Shown here in pieces: positions 36,929-44,833 of a stretch of 54,203 bases of DNA. The DNA comes from Pseudooceanicola onchidii. Lineage in GTDB: Bacteria; Pseudomonadota; Alphaproteobacteria; Rhodobacterales; Rhodobacteraceae. The stretch is taken from contig NZ_SPUW01000005.1 of NCBI RefSeq assembly GCF_004959925.1, positions 1-54,203 on the forward strand, given 5' to 3'. The notes under the pieces are model-generated. The model was not told the DNA's origin and made no database searches. It saw only the letters and a list, made by a program, of their open reading frames with translations. Position 1 is the first letter of the stretch; every line of letters starts with the position of its first letter. The translations under genes and the position numbers were made by a program.

Positions 36929-38332
36929 ATGGGGGATACGAGAGTGCGCATTTCCGGCACCGGCATCGGCAGGCAGACGGCCCTGGCCGTATTCTGCGGC
37001 ACCACCCTTCTGGCCAGCGGCTCGGTCCTGCTGGCGCAGCAGTCCAATACCGCCAACGAAATCCGCTTCGGTATCTCGACATCCCTGCGGCATGAGACCA
37101 ACGAACGCCTCGCAACCCCGGCCCCGGGCAGCACGACGCGCCTGTCGACGGACCTGAGCTTCGGCCTGACCCGGCAGACCACGACCAGCTTGCTGGATTT
37201 CAGCACCAGCGGCGCCGTCTTTTTCGAAGACACCCCTGCGGGCACCACGACGGATGCCGAACTGTCGGGCCTGCGCCTTTATTTCGAAAAGGAAGCGGCC
37301 CGGTCGAAGCTGACCTTGCAGGCCCGGGTGAGCGAGAGTGACCTGAGCAACCTGTCGACCCTGGTCGACCCGATCACCGGCGATCTTCTGACGGTCGAGG
37401 ATCCGGGCCGCCGCCGCAGCTTTTCACTTGGCGCGGCGCTGGAGGCGGGGCGGGACGGGCCGCTGGAGACCCGGCTGGCCCTGACCCGCAGCGGCGCGCG
37501 CTATTACAACACCCTTTCGCCCAGCTATGCCGACAGCGACACCCTGACCGTCGAGGCCAGCGCCCGGATGCGTCTGAGCCCGGTCCTGTCGCTGACCCCG
37601 TCGCTGTCCTACACCGACTACGAGGCACAGGATGCCGTCAGCACCCGCCGCGAAACCCGCACCGCGCGGCTCGGGATGTCCTACGAGCTGGACCAGGTCA
37701 CCAGCCTGAATGCCTCACTGGGCTATTCCAGCATCGATCAGAGCGGCGCCGCCACCCTGCGCAACCGCGACGGCGCGACCTTTGCCCTTGGCGTGACCCG
37801 GCAGGTCACCACGGGGCAGGTGGGGCTGAGCTATGATCGCACCCTCGACAACAACGGCACCCGTGACCGGCTCACCCTCTCGGGCAGCATGGAGCTGCCG
37901 CGCGGCAAGCTCTCGGGCTCCATCGGCTATGCCAAGTCGGCGCAGTCGGATGGCGGGCTGGTTGCCTCAATCGATTATTCCCATGCCCTGCCGGACGGGC
38001 AGATCACCCTCGCCGCCAGCCGGGCCGTCAGCGCCTCGGACGCCGGGTTCGACCAGATCACGACACAGCTCAGCGCCGCCTGGAGCCACCAGATCAACGG
38101 CAGCTCCTCGTTCGGGGTCAATGCCAGCTACAGCGCGGTGGACACCTCCGCACCGGGCGGAACCGACACCAGCCGCACCACCCTGGGCGTAAGCTATGAC
38201 TACCAGCTGACGCAGGACTGGACGCTGAGCAGCGGCCTGCAGCACCGGGTCGCCGAGCGTCAGGGCCAGCCCGATGCCAGCTCGAACGCGATCTTCGTGA
38301 CGATCGGCCGCGATTTCTCCTACCGTTACTGA
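36929..38332 (+). CDS. Outer-membrane beta-barrel protein of the EPS export system
   Basis: 467 residues from MGDTRVRISGTGIGRQTALAV; a signal peptide is probably cut near LLAQQ (about residue 36). The remainder is alternating polar/hydrophobic strands rich in Ser/Thr/Arg (LSLTPSLSYTDYE, TSLNASLGYSSID, GQVGLSYDRTLDN) ending FSYRY, the aromatic C-terminal residue of Bam-assembled barrels. I estimate about 16-18 strands. It resembles the uncharacterised barrel of PEP-CTERM EPS loci and, placed right after a short OPX protein, is a candidate export porin. ATG 36929 has AGAGAGG upstream; a longer frame from 36887 is less likely. Confidence 0.82.
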   Translation: MGDTRVRISGTGIGRQTALAVFCGTTLLASGSVLLAQQSNTANEIRFGISTSLRHETNERLATPAPGSTTRLSTDLSFGLTRQTTTSLLDFSTSGAVFFEDTPAGTTTDAELSGLRLYFEKEAARSKLTLQARVSESDLSNLSTLVDPITGDLLTVEDPGRRRSFSLGAALEAGRDGPLETRLALTRSGARYYNTLSPSYADSDTLTVEASARMRLSPVLSLTPSLSYTDYEAQDAVSTRRETRTARLGMSYELDQVTSLNASLGYSSIDQSGAATLRNRDGATFALGVTRQVTTGQVGLSYDRTLDNNGTRDRLTLSGSMELPRGKLSGSIGYAKSAQSDGGLVASIDYSHALPDGQITLAASRAVSASDAGFDQITTQLSAAWSHQINGSSSFGVNASYSAVDTSAPGGTDTSRTTLGVSYDYQLTQDWTLSSGLQHRVAERQGQPDASSNAIFVTIGRDFSYRY

Positions 38333-38335
38333 CCC

Positions 38336-39013
38336 ATGAAGGACCCCGCGGATCAGGAACCAGTGTGGTCCGCCCGCCCGGCTCCGGAGCAGCCCGACCT
38401 GCAGGATGTGAAGCCGACGCTGCCCATCATCTGGGTGCTTCTGGTGATGTGCGTCCTGCCCGAACTGGTCTTTCTCGGCGCGGATGTCGGGTACTGGGGG
38501 GACCGTACCTGGCGCGCCCTGGGCCTGCAATACGGCGCCTTCTGGCCCGGCCTTCTGGACAACTGGCGCCCGAACTACACCGGCCAGCCGATCCTGATGT
38601 TCCTGACCTACGGCTTCCTGCACGCGGGCACCTGGCACATGGGGCTGAACATGGTGACGCTGGTCTCGCTCGGGCGGTCTCTCAGCACGCAGGTCGGCCA
38701 GCGCCAGTTCCTGGTGCTCTACATCGGCTCCATGATCGGAGGCGCCCTGGCCTTCACCCTGTTCGGGCCCGTGTCATCCCCGATGGTCGGCGCCTCGGGC
38801 GCACTCTTCGGACTGGCCGGTGCTTTGATCCTGGACCTTTGGTGGGACACTCACGATTGGCGCCTGCTGGTCCTGCCCACGGGCGGCCTGATCCTTCTGA
38901 ACGTGATCATGTACTACGCGATGGACGGCCTGCTGGCCTGGCAGACCCACTTGGGCGGGTTTCTGGCTGGGGTCTGGGTGATGGGGATGTTTCTGATTCA
39001 TGAGGGCGACTGA
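38336..39013 (+). CDS. Rhomboid-family intramembrane serine protease
   Basis: 225 residues with six to seven membrane helices. HMGLN (His101, Asn105) gives the oxyanion-side residues, GASGALFGLAG holds the nucleophile Ser154, and HLGGFLAG holds the partner His205, so the catalytic dyad is complete. Rhomboids cut membrane-embedded segments near helix-breaking residues. It starts three bases after the stop of the beta-barrel gene and is surely co-transcribed with the export genes. Its substrate is unknown; VPLPA-CTERM proteins with their Pro-Leu-Pro-Ala-Gly helix start are possible targets (speculation). Confidence 0.9.
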   Translation: MKDPADQEPVWSARPAPEQPDLQDVKPTLPIIWVLLVMCVLPELVFLGADVGYWGDRTWRALGLQYGAFWPGLLDNWRPNYTGQPILMFLTYGFLHAGTWHMGLNMVTLVSLGRSLSTQVGQRQFLVLYIGSMIGGALAFTLFGPVSSPMVGASGALFGLAGALILDLWWDTHDWRLLVLPTGGLILLNVIMYYAMDGLLAWQTHLGGFLAGVWVMGMFLIHEGD

Positions 39014-39279
39014 CATCGCGAATTGCGCCCGACTGGCGCGCGCTGGTTTCCCGAAATAGTGATGGCAGATCACGGGCTTTTTCCGCATCCCTCCCACAAT
39101 GACCCCGCGCTTCGCAGGCAATCTCCATTGCGTTTCTCAAGGGTCAGCTTGTCATCACCTCCGATCTTTGTATCTCAGTGTCTCCGCTGCTGTTGACCGG
39201 TGTGATCCTGACGGCGGAATTCGTCCTGTTTCGACTGGTCCGAGCGACTCCCCGTCTTTTGGGCAGGATCCGGCGTAAT

Positions 39280-39893
39280 TTAAGCTATTCTCTGCCCCTT
39301 CTGATCGGTTTCAATCTGGTTGAAGTAGAGCATGGCGGACGATGAAGATGTTGTCGAGACAGCACCCCTTGCGTCCATTGAGATCCGGCTACCGATGCGC
39401 TTCAGCCGGTCGGTCCATGCGAAGGACGTGAACTGCGAGCCCTGATCGGTGTTCATGATCTCGGGCGGGCCGAAGCGGTGGATCGCTTCATTCAGCACCT
39501 CGACGCAGAAGTCCGCCTCCAGCGTGTTCGAGATGCGCCAGGTCAGCACCTTGCGGGTGAACCAGTCCATGATCGCCACCAGGTAGAGAAAGCCTCGTCG
39601 CATCGGCAGGTAGGTGATGTCGGCGCACCAAACCTGGTTGGGCCGATCGACCCGCAGGCCACCCAGCAGGTAGGAGTAGGTCTTGTGCCCCTTGGCCGGC
39701 TTGCTCGTGCTGGGCTTCTGGTAGATAGGCATCCAGCGCATCAGCCGCCGGATGCGCTTCACGTTCACGGCGTGGCCCTCGTTCCGCAAGTGCCAGGTTA
39801 TCTGTTGGACGCCATAGAATGGGGTTTCCAGTAACTGCCGGTCGATCATCTGCATCAATGCCAGGTTCATCTCGGTCTCGCCCTGCGGCGGGT
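39280..39893 (-). pseudogene. IS3-family transposase orfB, truncated
   Basis: The integrase core is recognisable: VWCADITYLPMRRGFLYLVA with the first catalytic Asp, MNTDQGSQFTSFAW with the second. After RISMDARG the frame shifts and the sequence jumps to what looks like the extreme C-terminus (ETDQKGQRIA), so the region with the catalytic Glu is deleted. Four residues also appear to be missing from RRLMRWMPIYQKP, and an in-frame stop lies at about 39894. Inactive. Confidence 0.85.
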
Positions 39894-39964
39894 ACTAATA
39901 CGACGAGCGCGAGATCGACAGAAGGCGGCATTGCGCCCCGACCGACAACGAGGGGTGGGCACGT

Positions 39965-40255
39965 TCAATCATCTCGCGCCTCGCTTTCCGGTCCAAGGCT
40001 TGAGCTTTCTTGACAAAAAATCGTTGGCGACGGCCAGCTTTCCAATCTTGGCGTGCAGCGACCGCACCGACTCCTCGTCGACCTGGGCCTTCTTCTTCCC
40101 GCCGCTCCCTCGAGCAGAGCTTTCTTCCAATGATGGATCATCGTCGGATGCACGCCGTATTCCCCGGCCAACTCCAACACGGTGCGTTCGCCCTTCACTG
40201 CTTCCAGCGCTACACGAGCCTTGCAGCCCGCGTCATGGTTCCTGCGTTTCGACAT
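39965..40255 (-). pseudogene. IS3-family transposase orfA, frameshifted
   Basis: Starts MSKRRNHDAGCKARVALEAV, with the helix-turn-helix VLELAGEYGVHPTMIHHWKK typical of IS3 orfA, then shifts frame after ALLEGA. The expected C-terminal leucine-zipper-like part continues in another frame. AGGAG precedes the ATG. Confidence 0.8.
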
Positions 40256-40300
40256 GTTCTGATCTCCTCGTTCTTGGAGATCCGCAGACGTCAGGTCGTA

Positions 40301-40811
40301 GCTTCCGTCACTGCCCGATTTTCGGGGAGGCGCTCTGTTGCCCTCACCACCAGGTGGCGGCTTTCGCCTCTTGGCTGTCCCAGGCAGATCCTGCCGCTTC
40401 GCAACGACACTTCTCGCGCCGAGGTCAGGGATAATCTAGCAATCAACTAAGGAGACCTTATGCGAAGGTCAACTCAATCACCATTGATGATTTTGAAGAT
40501 ATGGGAAATTTACACATTTAGATGAATCTTTGAGCTTTTTGTCACCTGCCTTTCCGGCCCTTAAATTTGTTGGCACGCCTTCAAGGCTGACTGAGAAATT
40601 ATTTTGGGAGAAATCGAAAATGCAACTAAAAAACACAATATGCAAAATATAGCGCCGATTTGGAAGTGAGGCTTCCGGTTAAGAGTAGGCGAAAAGTCCT
40701 AAACAGAGTATAAGCGACAAGCGTTCTAAGGCTGTTGCGGTGACATATAGGCGCTGGGGCAGATACTATAGATTGAGATAGCTTCGAATTTGACGGCCAT
40801 AGAGTTTAGAC
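40301..40811. other. AT-rich non-coding stretch with a possible gene remnant
   Basis: 511 bases; from 40440 on it is clearly AT-richer than the rest of the plasmid. A frame from 40435 to 40519 reads RRPYAKVNSITIDDFEDMGNL and then stops, which looks like the C-terminal end of a protein whose start has been lost. A 21-codon frame from ATG 40460 has AAGGAG upstream, but overlaps this. Probably debris brought or cut by the adjacent insertion sequence, plus the promoter of the 40812 operon. Confidence 0.45.
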
Positions 40812-41792
40812 ATGATGAGTAACACCCCTTTTGGTGATCGCTGCTGCCTGATCGGCCATACAGGATTTGTCGGCGGAACCCTTAATCGGCAGGCTGGGTT
40901 TTCAGCCCAATACAATAGTCGCACCATTTCCGATGTCGCCGGACAAAGCTTTGACACGGTGGTCTGTGCTGCCGCGCCAGGATCGATGTTCGAGGCGAAT
41001 AAGTTTCCCGACCGGGACCGGGGTCAGATCCATTGCCTTATCGAGCGGCTCGCGAGCCTCAAGGCGCGGCGCTTCATCCTCATCTCCTCCATTGCGGTTC
41101 TGGCGAATTTCGCCAATGGTGATGATGAGACCACCACCGCCTTCCAGGAAGATCTGGCTTATGGCCGCCATCGCCGGGAATTGGAGGCCTTTACCGAAAC
41201 CCATTTCAGGCAGGGGCTAATCGTCCGGCTGCCCGCCCTGTTCGGCCAGGGCCTGCGCAAAAATTTCATCTTCGACCTGTTGAACCCGGTCCCTTCGATG
41301 CTGACTGCTGACAGGATTGAGGCGCTGTCCTTGGCGCTGGCTCCGGCGCTGGCGGGCTGGCTCAGGGTGCTTTACAGCCATGACCTAGTGACCGGTATGT
41401 ACAAGATCAATCGCGCGTCCCTGGTCGGCGATCCGCGCCGCGCCGCGCTGGAAACAGCAGTGTCCGACCTGGGCTTTTCGGCTACCCAATTTCACAATCC
41501 CGAGACTACCTACCAGTATTACGACTTGACCCGCCTTTGGTCCGATATCGGTATGGCGGTGGCGGCCGGGCTCAGCCATATCCACCTTGTTTCCGAACCG
41601 CTCGGGGCTGCCCGGATCTACCAGCGACTGACAGGCCGCCCGATGCCTGAAACCGGAGCGCGCCTTCATCACGAGGATATGCGGACCCGGCATGCCGGTC
41701 TCTGGGGGCGACAAGGACATTACCTGAGTGATGCTGGGCATGTGCTGGACCGGCTGGCGGACTTCTACAACGCGGAGCGGCAGGCTGTATGA
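40812..41792 (+). CDS. SDR-like NAD-dependent epimerase/dehydratase family protein, atypical active site
   Basis: 326 residues. LIGHTGFVGGTL (about 13-24) is the GxxGxxG dinucleotide loop of extended short-chain dehydrogenases, and FILISSIAVLANF carries the catalytic-serine position. Where the family has Tyr-x3-Lys, this protein reads YGRHR (Tyr-x3-Arg, near 117), so normal oxidoreductase chemistry is doubtful. The C-terminal half (YQYYDLTRLWSDIG...) is not familiar. First gene of an eight-gene operon of sugar and membrane functions that runs to 49312; it overlaps the next gene by four bases. Confidence 0.75.
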   Translation: MMSNTPFGDRCCLIGHTGFVGGTLNRQAGFSAQYNSRTISDVAGQSFDTVVCAAAPGSMFEANKFPDRDRGQIHCLIERLASLKARRFILISSIAVLANFANGDDETTTAFQEDLAYGRHRRELEAFTETHFRQGLIVRLPALFGQGLRKNFIFDLLNPVPSMLTADRIEALSLALAPALAGWLRVLYSHDLVTGMYKINRASLVGDPRRAALETAVSDLGFSATQFHNPETTYQYYDLTRLWSDIGMAVAAGLSHIHLVSEPLGAARIYQRLTGRPMPETGARLHHEDMRTRHAGLWGRQGHYLSDAGHVLDRLADFYNAERQAV

Positions 41793-42634
41793 AACTTTCA
41801 ATGTCAAATATTGCTTGGACCCCGGAGGAGAGGGGCGCCGCCTATTCCGCGCTGGCCGGGGCCGGGCTGACCGGGCTTGAGATCGCGCCGGCTCTTTTCT
41901 TTCATGCTGCCGAAGACCCATTCAATCCTGACCCTGCCGTGGCACGGACAGCAATGACAGAGATTGCCGAGGCCGGGCTGAGCTTGGTGTCGATGCAGTC
42001 TCTTCTTTTCGGCGTTTCCGGCGCAGGGCTGTTCGAAGGGGCCGAGGCTCGCGCCGCCTTCGAAGCGGGGATGATCCGGGCTATTGGCTTGGCCGGACGG
42101 TTCGGTATTCCTAATCTCGTATTTGGCTCTCCCCGACAGCGCCGGGTGCCCGAGGACATGGCCATGGAGCAGGCGTTCGACGAGGCGGCAGAGGTCTTCC
42201 AACGGCTGGGCGATGCAGCGCAGCGCGCTGACACGGTGATCGCGGTGGAAGCCAACCCAGAGGCTTATGACACGAATTTCCTCACCACACTCACGGCGGT
42301 GACAGGGTTCGTGAAACGGGCCGATCACCCGGCCATTGTCACGATTCTTGATCTTGGCGCGATACATATGAACGGCACATGTGACTGCCTTCCCGCGATT
42401 TTGCCCAGTCTGATGCCGCATCTCAACCATGTACATGTAAGCGAGCCCAACCTCGCCCCAGCCCCCGCCGAGACACAGGCGCTTGTTCCGGTGCTGCGGG
42501 CCCTACAGGCTCAGGGCTATGACAGGGCGATCTCGATCGAGATGAAGCGTCCCGACACCGGTCTCCGGGGTGTCGAAGCGGCCCTCTGCCGACTAGTGAC
42601 GGCTTGTAAAGCTGCGGGGGCGGATCATGTCTGA
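41789..42634 (+). CDS. Sugar phosphate isomerase/epimerase-like TIM barrel protein
   Basis: 281 residues of the xylose isomerase-like TIM barrel superfamily (AP endonuclease family 2 type). Strand ends carry likely metal ligands: MSNIAWTPEE at the start, VIAVEANPEAYDTNFLTT (Glu), TILDLGAIHMN (Asp, His), LNHVHVSEPNL (His), ISIEMKRPD (Glu). It would isomerise or epimerise a sugar or sugar phosphate. ATGA overlap with the upstream SDR-like gene and eight-base overlap with the downstream transferase gene suggest they handle the same sugar. Confidence 0.82.
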   Translation: MKLSMSNIAWTPEERGAAYSALAGAGLTGLEIAPALFFHAAEDPFNPDPAVARTAMTEIAEAGLSLVSMQSLLFGVSGAGLFEGAEARAAFEAGMIRAIGLAGRFGIPNLVFGSPRQRRVPEDMAMEQAFDEAAEVFQRLGDAAQRADTVIAVEANPEAYDTNFLTTLTAVTGFVKRADHPAIVTILDLGAIHMNGTCDCLPAILPSLMPHLNHVHVSEPNLAPAPAETQALVPVLRALQAQGYDRAISIEMKRPDTGLRGVEAALCRLVTACKAAGADHV

Positions 42635-43670
42635 CAGTCGTCTTGCCACGGCCGATACGTTAGCCACCACACCGGGGAACCTGCGCCAGGACATTGTTGT
42701 TTCGGTCTGTTTTTCAGATCTGCCCGCCACTCCGGAAGCCTTTGAGGCGCTCTGTGCCCTCAGCACGCAGCTGGATGCCTTGTACCGCTTCCGCGAAATC
42801 ATCTTAGTCGTCGACGAACAAGTACGGGATCGTTACCTACCGCTACTCGAGCGGGTATCGGATCTGCGGCTGTTCACCGCGCAGCCGGGCAGTGGCTATT
42901 ACGACCGCCGCGTTATCGCTGCCGAAGAGGCGATCGGCGATATCGTCCTGATCGGCTGTGCCGACGAGATGGGATATGTAGATATGCCGACGCTGCTGAG
43001 GCAAGCGGAACAAACGAATTCGATCGTCGTGACAACACGCATTATGCGCCGCCGCCTCCAGACTGGTCTGGCGACTCCGATCATCCTTTTAGGGCGCTTG
43101 GCTAGGTTCAAGGTCAATCCCAACGATATTCAGAGCATTGCCATGCCCCGTACACTCCTCAATCAGCTCGTCTCGCACAGCGTGCCCGAGCTGGCACTAC
43201 GCTTCCCGCCCCGAGATCCGCGCTTCCCGATGAGCTTTCGCACGGTGGACAAAATCCTGCCCTCGCGCAACGGCTTGGGAACATTTCCCCGCCGTATCCA
43301 GCTACTGCAGAAACTGCTGATCTATCTGGCGCCGACGCTACTGATGATTGTCTCCATCTCGTCGAGTCTTCTTGCCGTGATCGGTATCTGCTATGCTGCC
43401 TATGTCGCTGGAGCCTGGCTCGTTGTCGACACGCTTGCGCCGGGCTGGTTGACCACATCGGTGATGCTGAGCCTGAGTGCTGCCTTCATGGGGCTTTCGA
43501 TGCTTGGGCTGAGCCTCGGCCTGCAGCAGCTTCTCAACCAACGCCACGAAGGCTACGTGGAGCGGGTGGGCGACGAGATCAACCGGGTCGACTTGTTTCG
43601 GAAAGTCGCCTCTGATCTTAATGTCGAACTGGAAAGCGAGGCGCTGCCCGCGCCGCGTCAGGCTCCCTGA
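42627..43670 (+). CDS. Membrane-anchored GT2-like glycosyltransferase
   Basis: 347 residues. The first 190 have a GT-A look (VSVCFSDLPATPEAFEAL, EIILVVDEQVRD, GSGYYDRRVIAAEEAIGDIVLIGCADEMGY) similar to polyprenyl-phosphate sugar transferases, followed by paired membrane helices at about 230-265 and 275-300 and a charged tail. This is the plan of GtrB/DPM1-like enzymes that load a sugar on undecaprenyl phosphate. The motifs are weaker than in the other GT2 proteins here, so the call is moderate. Confidence 0.7.
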   Translation: MSDSRLATADTLATTPGNLRQDIVVSVCFSDLPATPEAFEALCALSTQLDALYRFREIILVVDEQVRDRYLPLLERVSDLRLFTAQPGSGYYDRRVIAAEEAIGDIVLIGCADEMGYVDMPTLLRQAEQTNSIVVTTRIMRRRLQTGLATPIILLGRLARFKVNPNDIQSIAMPRTLLNQLVSHSVPELALRFPPRDPRFPMSFRTVDKILPSRNGLGTFPRRIQLLQKLLIYLAPTLLMIVSISSSLLAVIGICYAAYVAGAWLVVDTLAPGWLTTSVMLSLSAAFMGLSMLGLSLGLQQLLNQRHEGYVERVGDEINRVDLFRKVASDLNVELESEALPAPRQAP

Positions 43671-44833
43671 TGGCCGTAGCTCGAACCCAGTTCGATTACA
43701 TCATTATCGGCGGTGGTTTCTACGGCTGTTGTTTGGCGCTATACCTGCGGTCCCTGTCCAAACGGGTTCTGCTGGTAGAGGCCTCAAGCAGACTGATGAC
43801 TCGGGCGTCGCGGGTCAACCAAGCGCGGGTCCATACCGGCTTTCACTACCCCCGGTCTGCGGTGACCGCAGTCAAGTCGATGCTGCTACACCGACGGTTC
43901 CTGCGCGACTTTCCCGAGGCGGTGGTTGATGACTTCCAGATGCTCTACGCTATTGCCCGGCGCCGCTCCAAGGTTACGGCTAAGAAGTTCTACCGTATGT
44001 TTCGGGACATGGGCGCACCGATCGAACCAGCCAGCCCCAACCAGATGGCCCTGTTCGACAACCATATGATCGAGGCGGCCTTTGCCTGTTTCGAGGTAGC
44101 TTTCGACTATTCCGTGCTAGAACGACTGATGTCGGAACGGCTCTCCGCCTCCGGGATTGATCTACGCCTGTCGACACGGGTGGTTTCGGTCTCGGACCGA
44201 CCGGACGATGTCGTTGTCCAGCTGTCCAACGGCACGGAAATCACCGGGCGCTACGCCTTCAATATCACCTATTCGCAGATCAACACGATCCTGGGGTCGG
44301 CCGGGCTGCCCGAAGCGCAGCTCAAGCATGAACTGGCGGAGCTGGCGCTGATCACGCCCCCACTGGAACTGGAGAGGACCGGTGTGACCGTCATGGATGG
44401 GCCCTTCTTCTCCTGCATGCCCTACCCATCTGAAAACCTATATTCGTTGACCCACGTACGCTATACGCCGCATGAAAGCTGGGCCGACACCGCCGACAGA
44501 ACCCGCGATCCCCATGCTTATTTAGATAGGCGCAGTCTGGAAACGCGCTATCCCTACATGCTGCGTGATGCGCAGCGCTACATGCCCTGCCTCGCAGACA
44601 GCCGCTACAGCCATTCGATCTTCGACGTGAAAACGGTGCTGATCAAAAACGAACAGGATGACGGGCGGCCGATCCTCTATCAGCAGAAACCGGCCGACTG
44701 TCGGGTCATTTCGATCCTCGGGGGCAAGATCGACAATATCTACGACTTGTTCGAGCTTGTTCGCCACACCAGTGCGGAATTTGCCGACGCCAGTGACTCG
44801 CTGGTCCTAGGCCAGGGTGAGGAAATGGCATGA
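43670..44833 (+). CDS. FAD-dependent oxidoreductase (DAO-like)
   Basis: 387 residues. FDYIIIGGGFYGCCLALYL (8-26) with GxGxxG and LLVEAS at the end of the second strand is the FAD-binding Rossmann fold. RASRVNQARVHTGFHYPRS (near 46-64) resembles the start of the DAO substrate region. YAFNITYSQIN and VISILGGKIDNIYDLFELV complete the FAD-binding pattern. The substrate is unknown; a sugar or amino-sugar precursor is suggested by the operon. Its ATG shares a base with the stop of the gene before. Confidence 0.82.
   Translation: MAVARTQFDYIIIGGGFYGCCLALYLRSLSKRVLLVEASSRLMTRASRVNQARVHTGFHYPRSAVTAVKSMLLHRRFLRDFPEAVVDDFQMLYAIARRRSKVTAKKFYRMFRDMGAPIEPASPNQMALFDNHMIEAAFACFEVAFDYSVLERLMSERLSASGIDLRLSTRVVSVSDRPDDVVVQLSNGTEITGRYAFNITYSQINTILGSAGLPEAQLKHELAELALITPPLELERTGVTVMDGPFFSCMPYPSENLYSLTHVRYTPHESWADTADRTRDPHAYLDRRSLETRYPYMLRDAQRYMPCLADSRYSHSIFDVKTVLIKNEQDDGRPILYQQKPADCRVISILGGKIDNIYDLFELVRHTSAEFADASDSLVLGQGEEMA

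Larger units (their letters stand above)
39205..40300 (-). mobile_element. Decayed IS3-family insertion sequence
   Basis: Remnant about 1.1 kb long, with orfA (40255 down) and orfB (to 39280) in the minus direction. The left edge starts TGATCCTGACGGCGGA at 39205 and the right edge reads TCCGCAGACGTCAGGTCG near 40281-40298, which gives a partial inverted repeat (CCTGACG...GCGGA). Both reading frames are damaged, so it cannot move by itself. No clear target duplication was found. It separates the rhomboid gene from the sugar operon at 40812. Confidence 0.75.
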
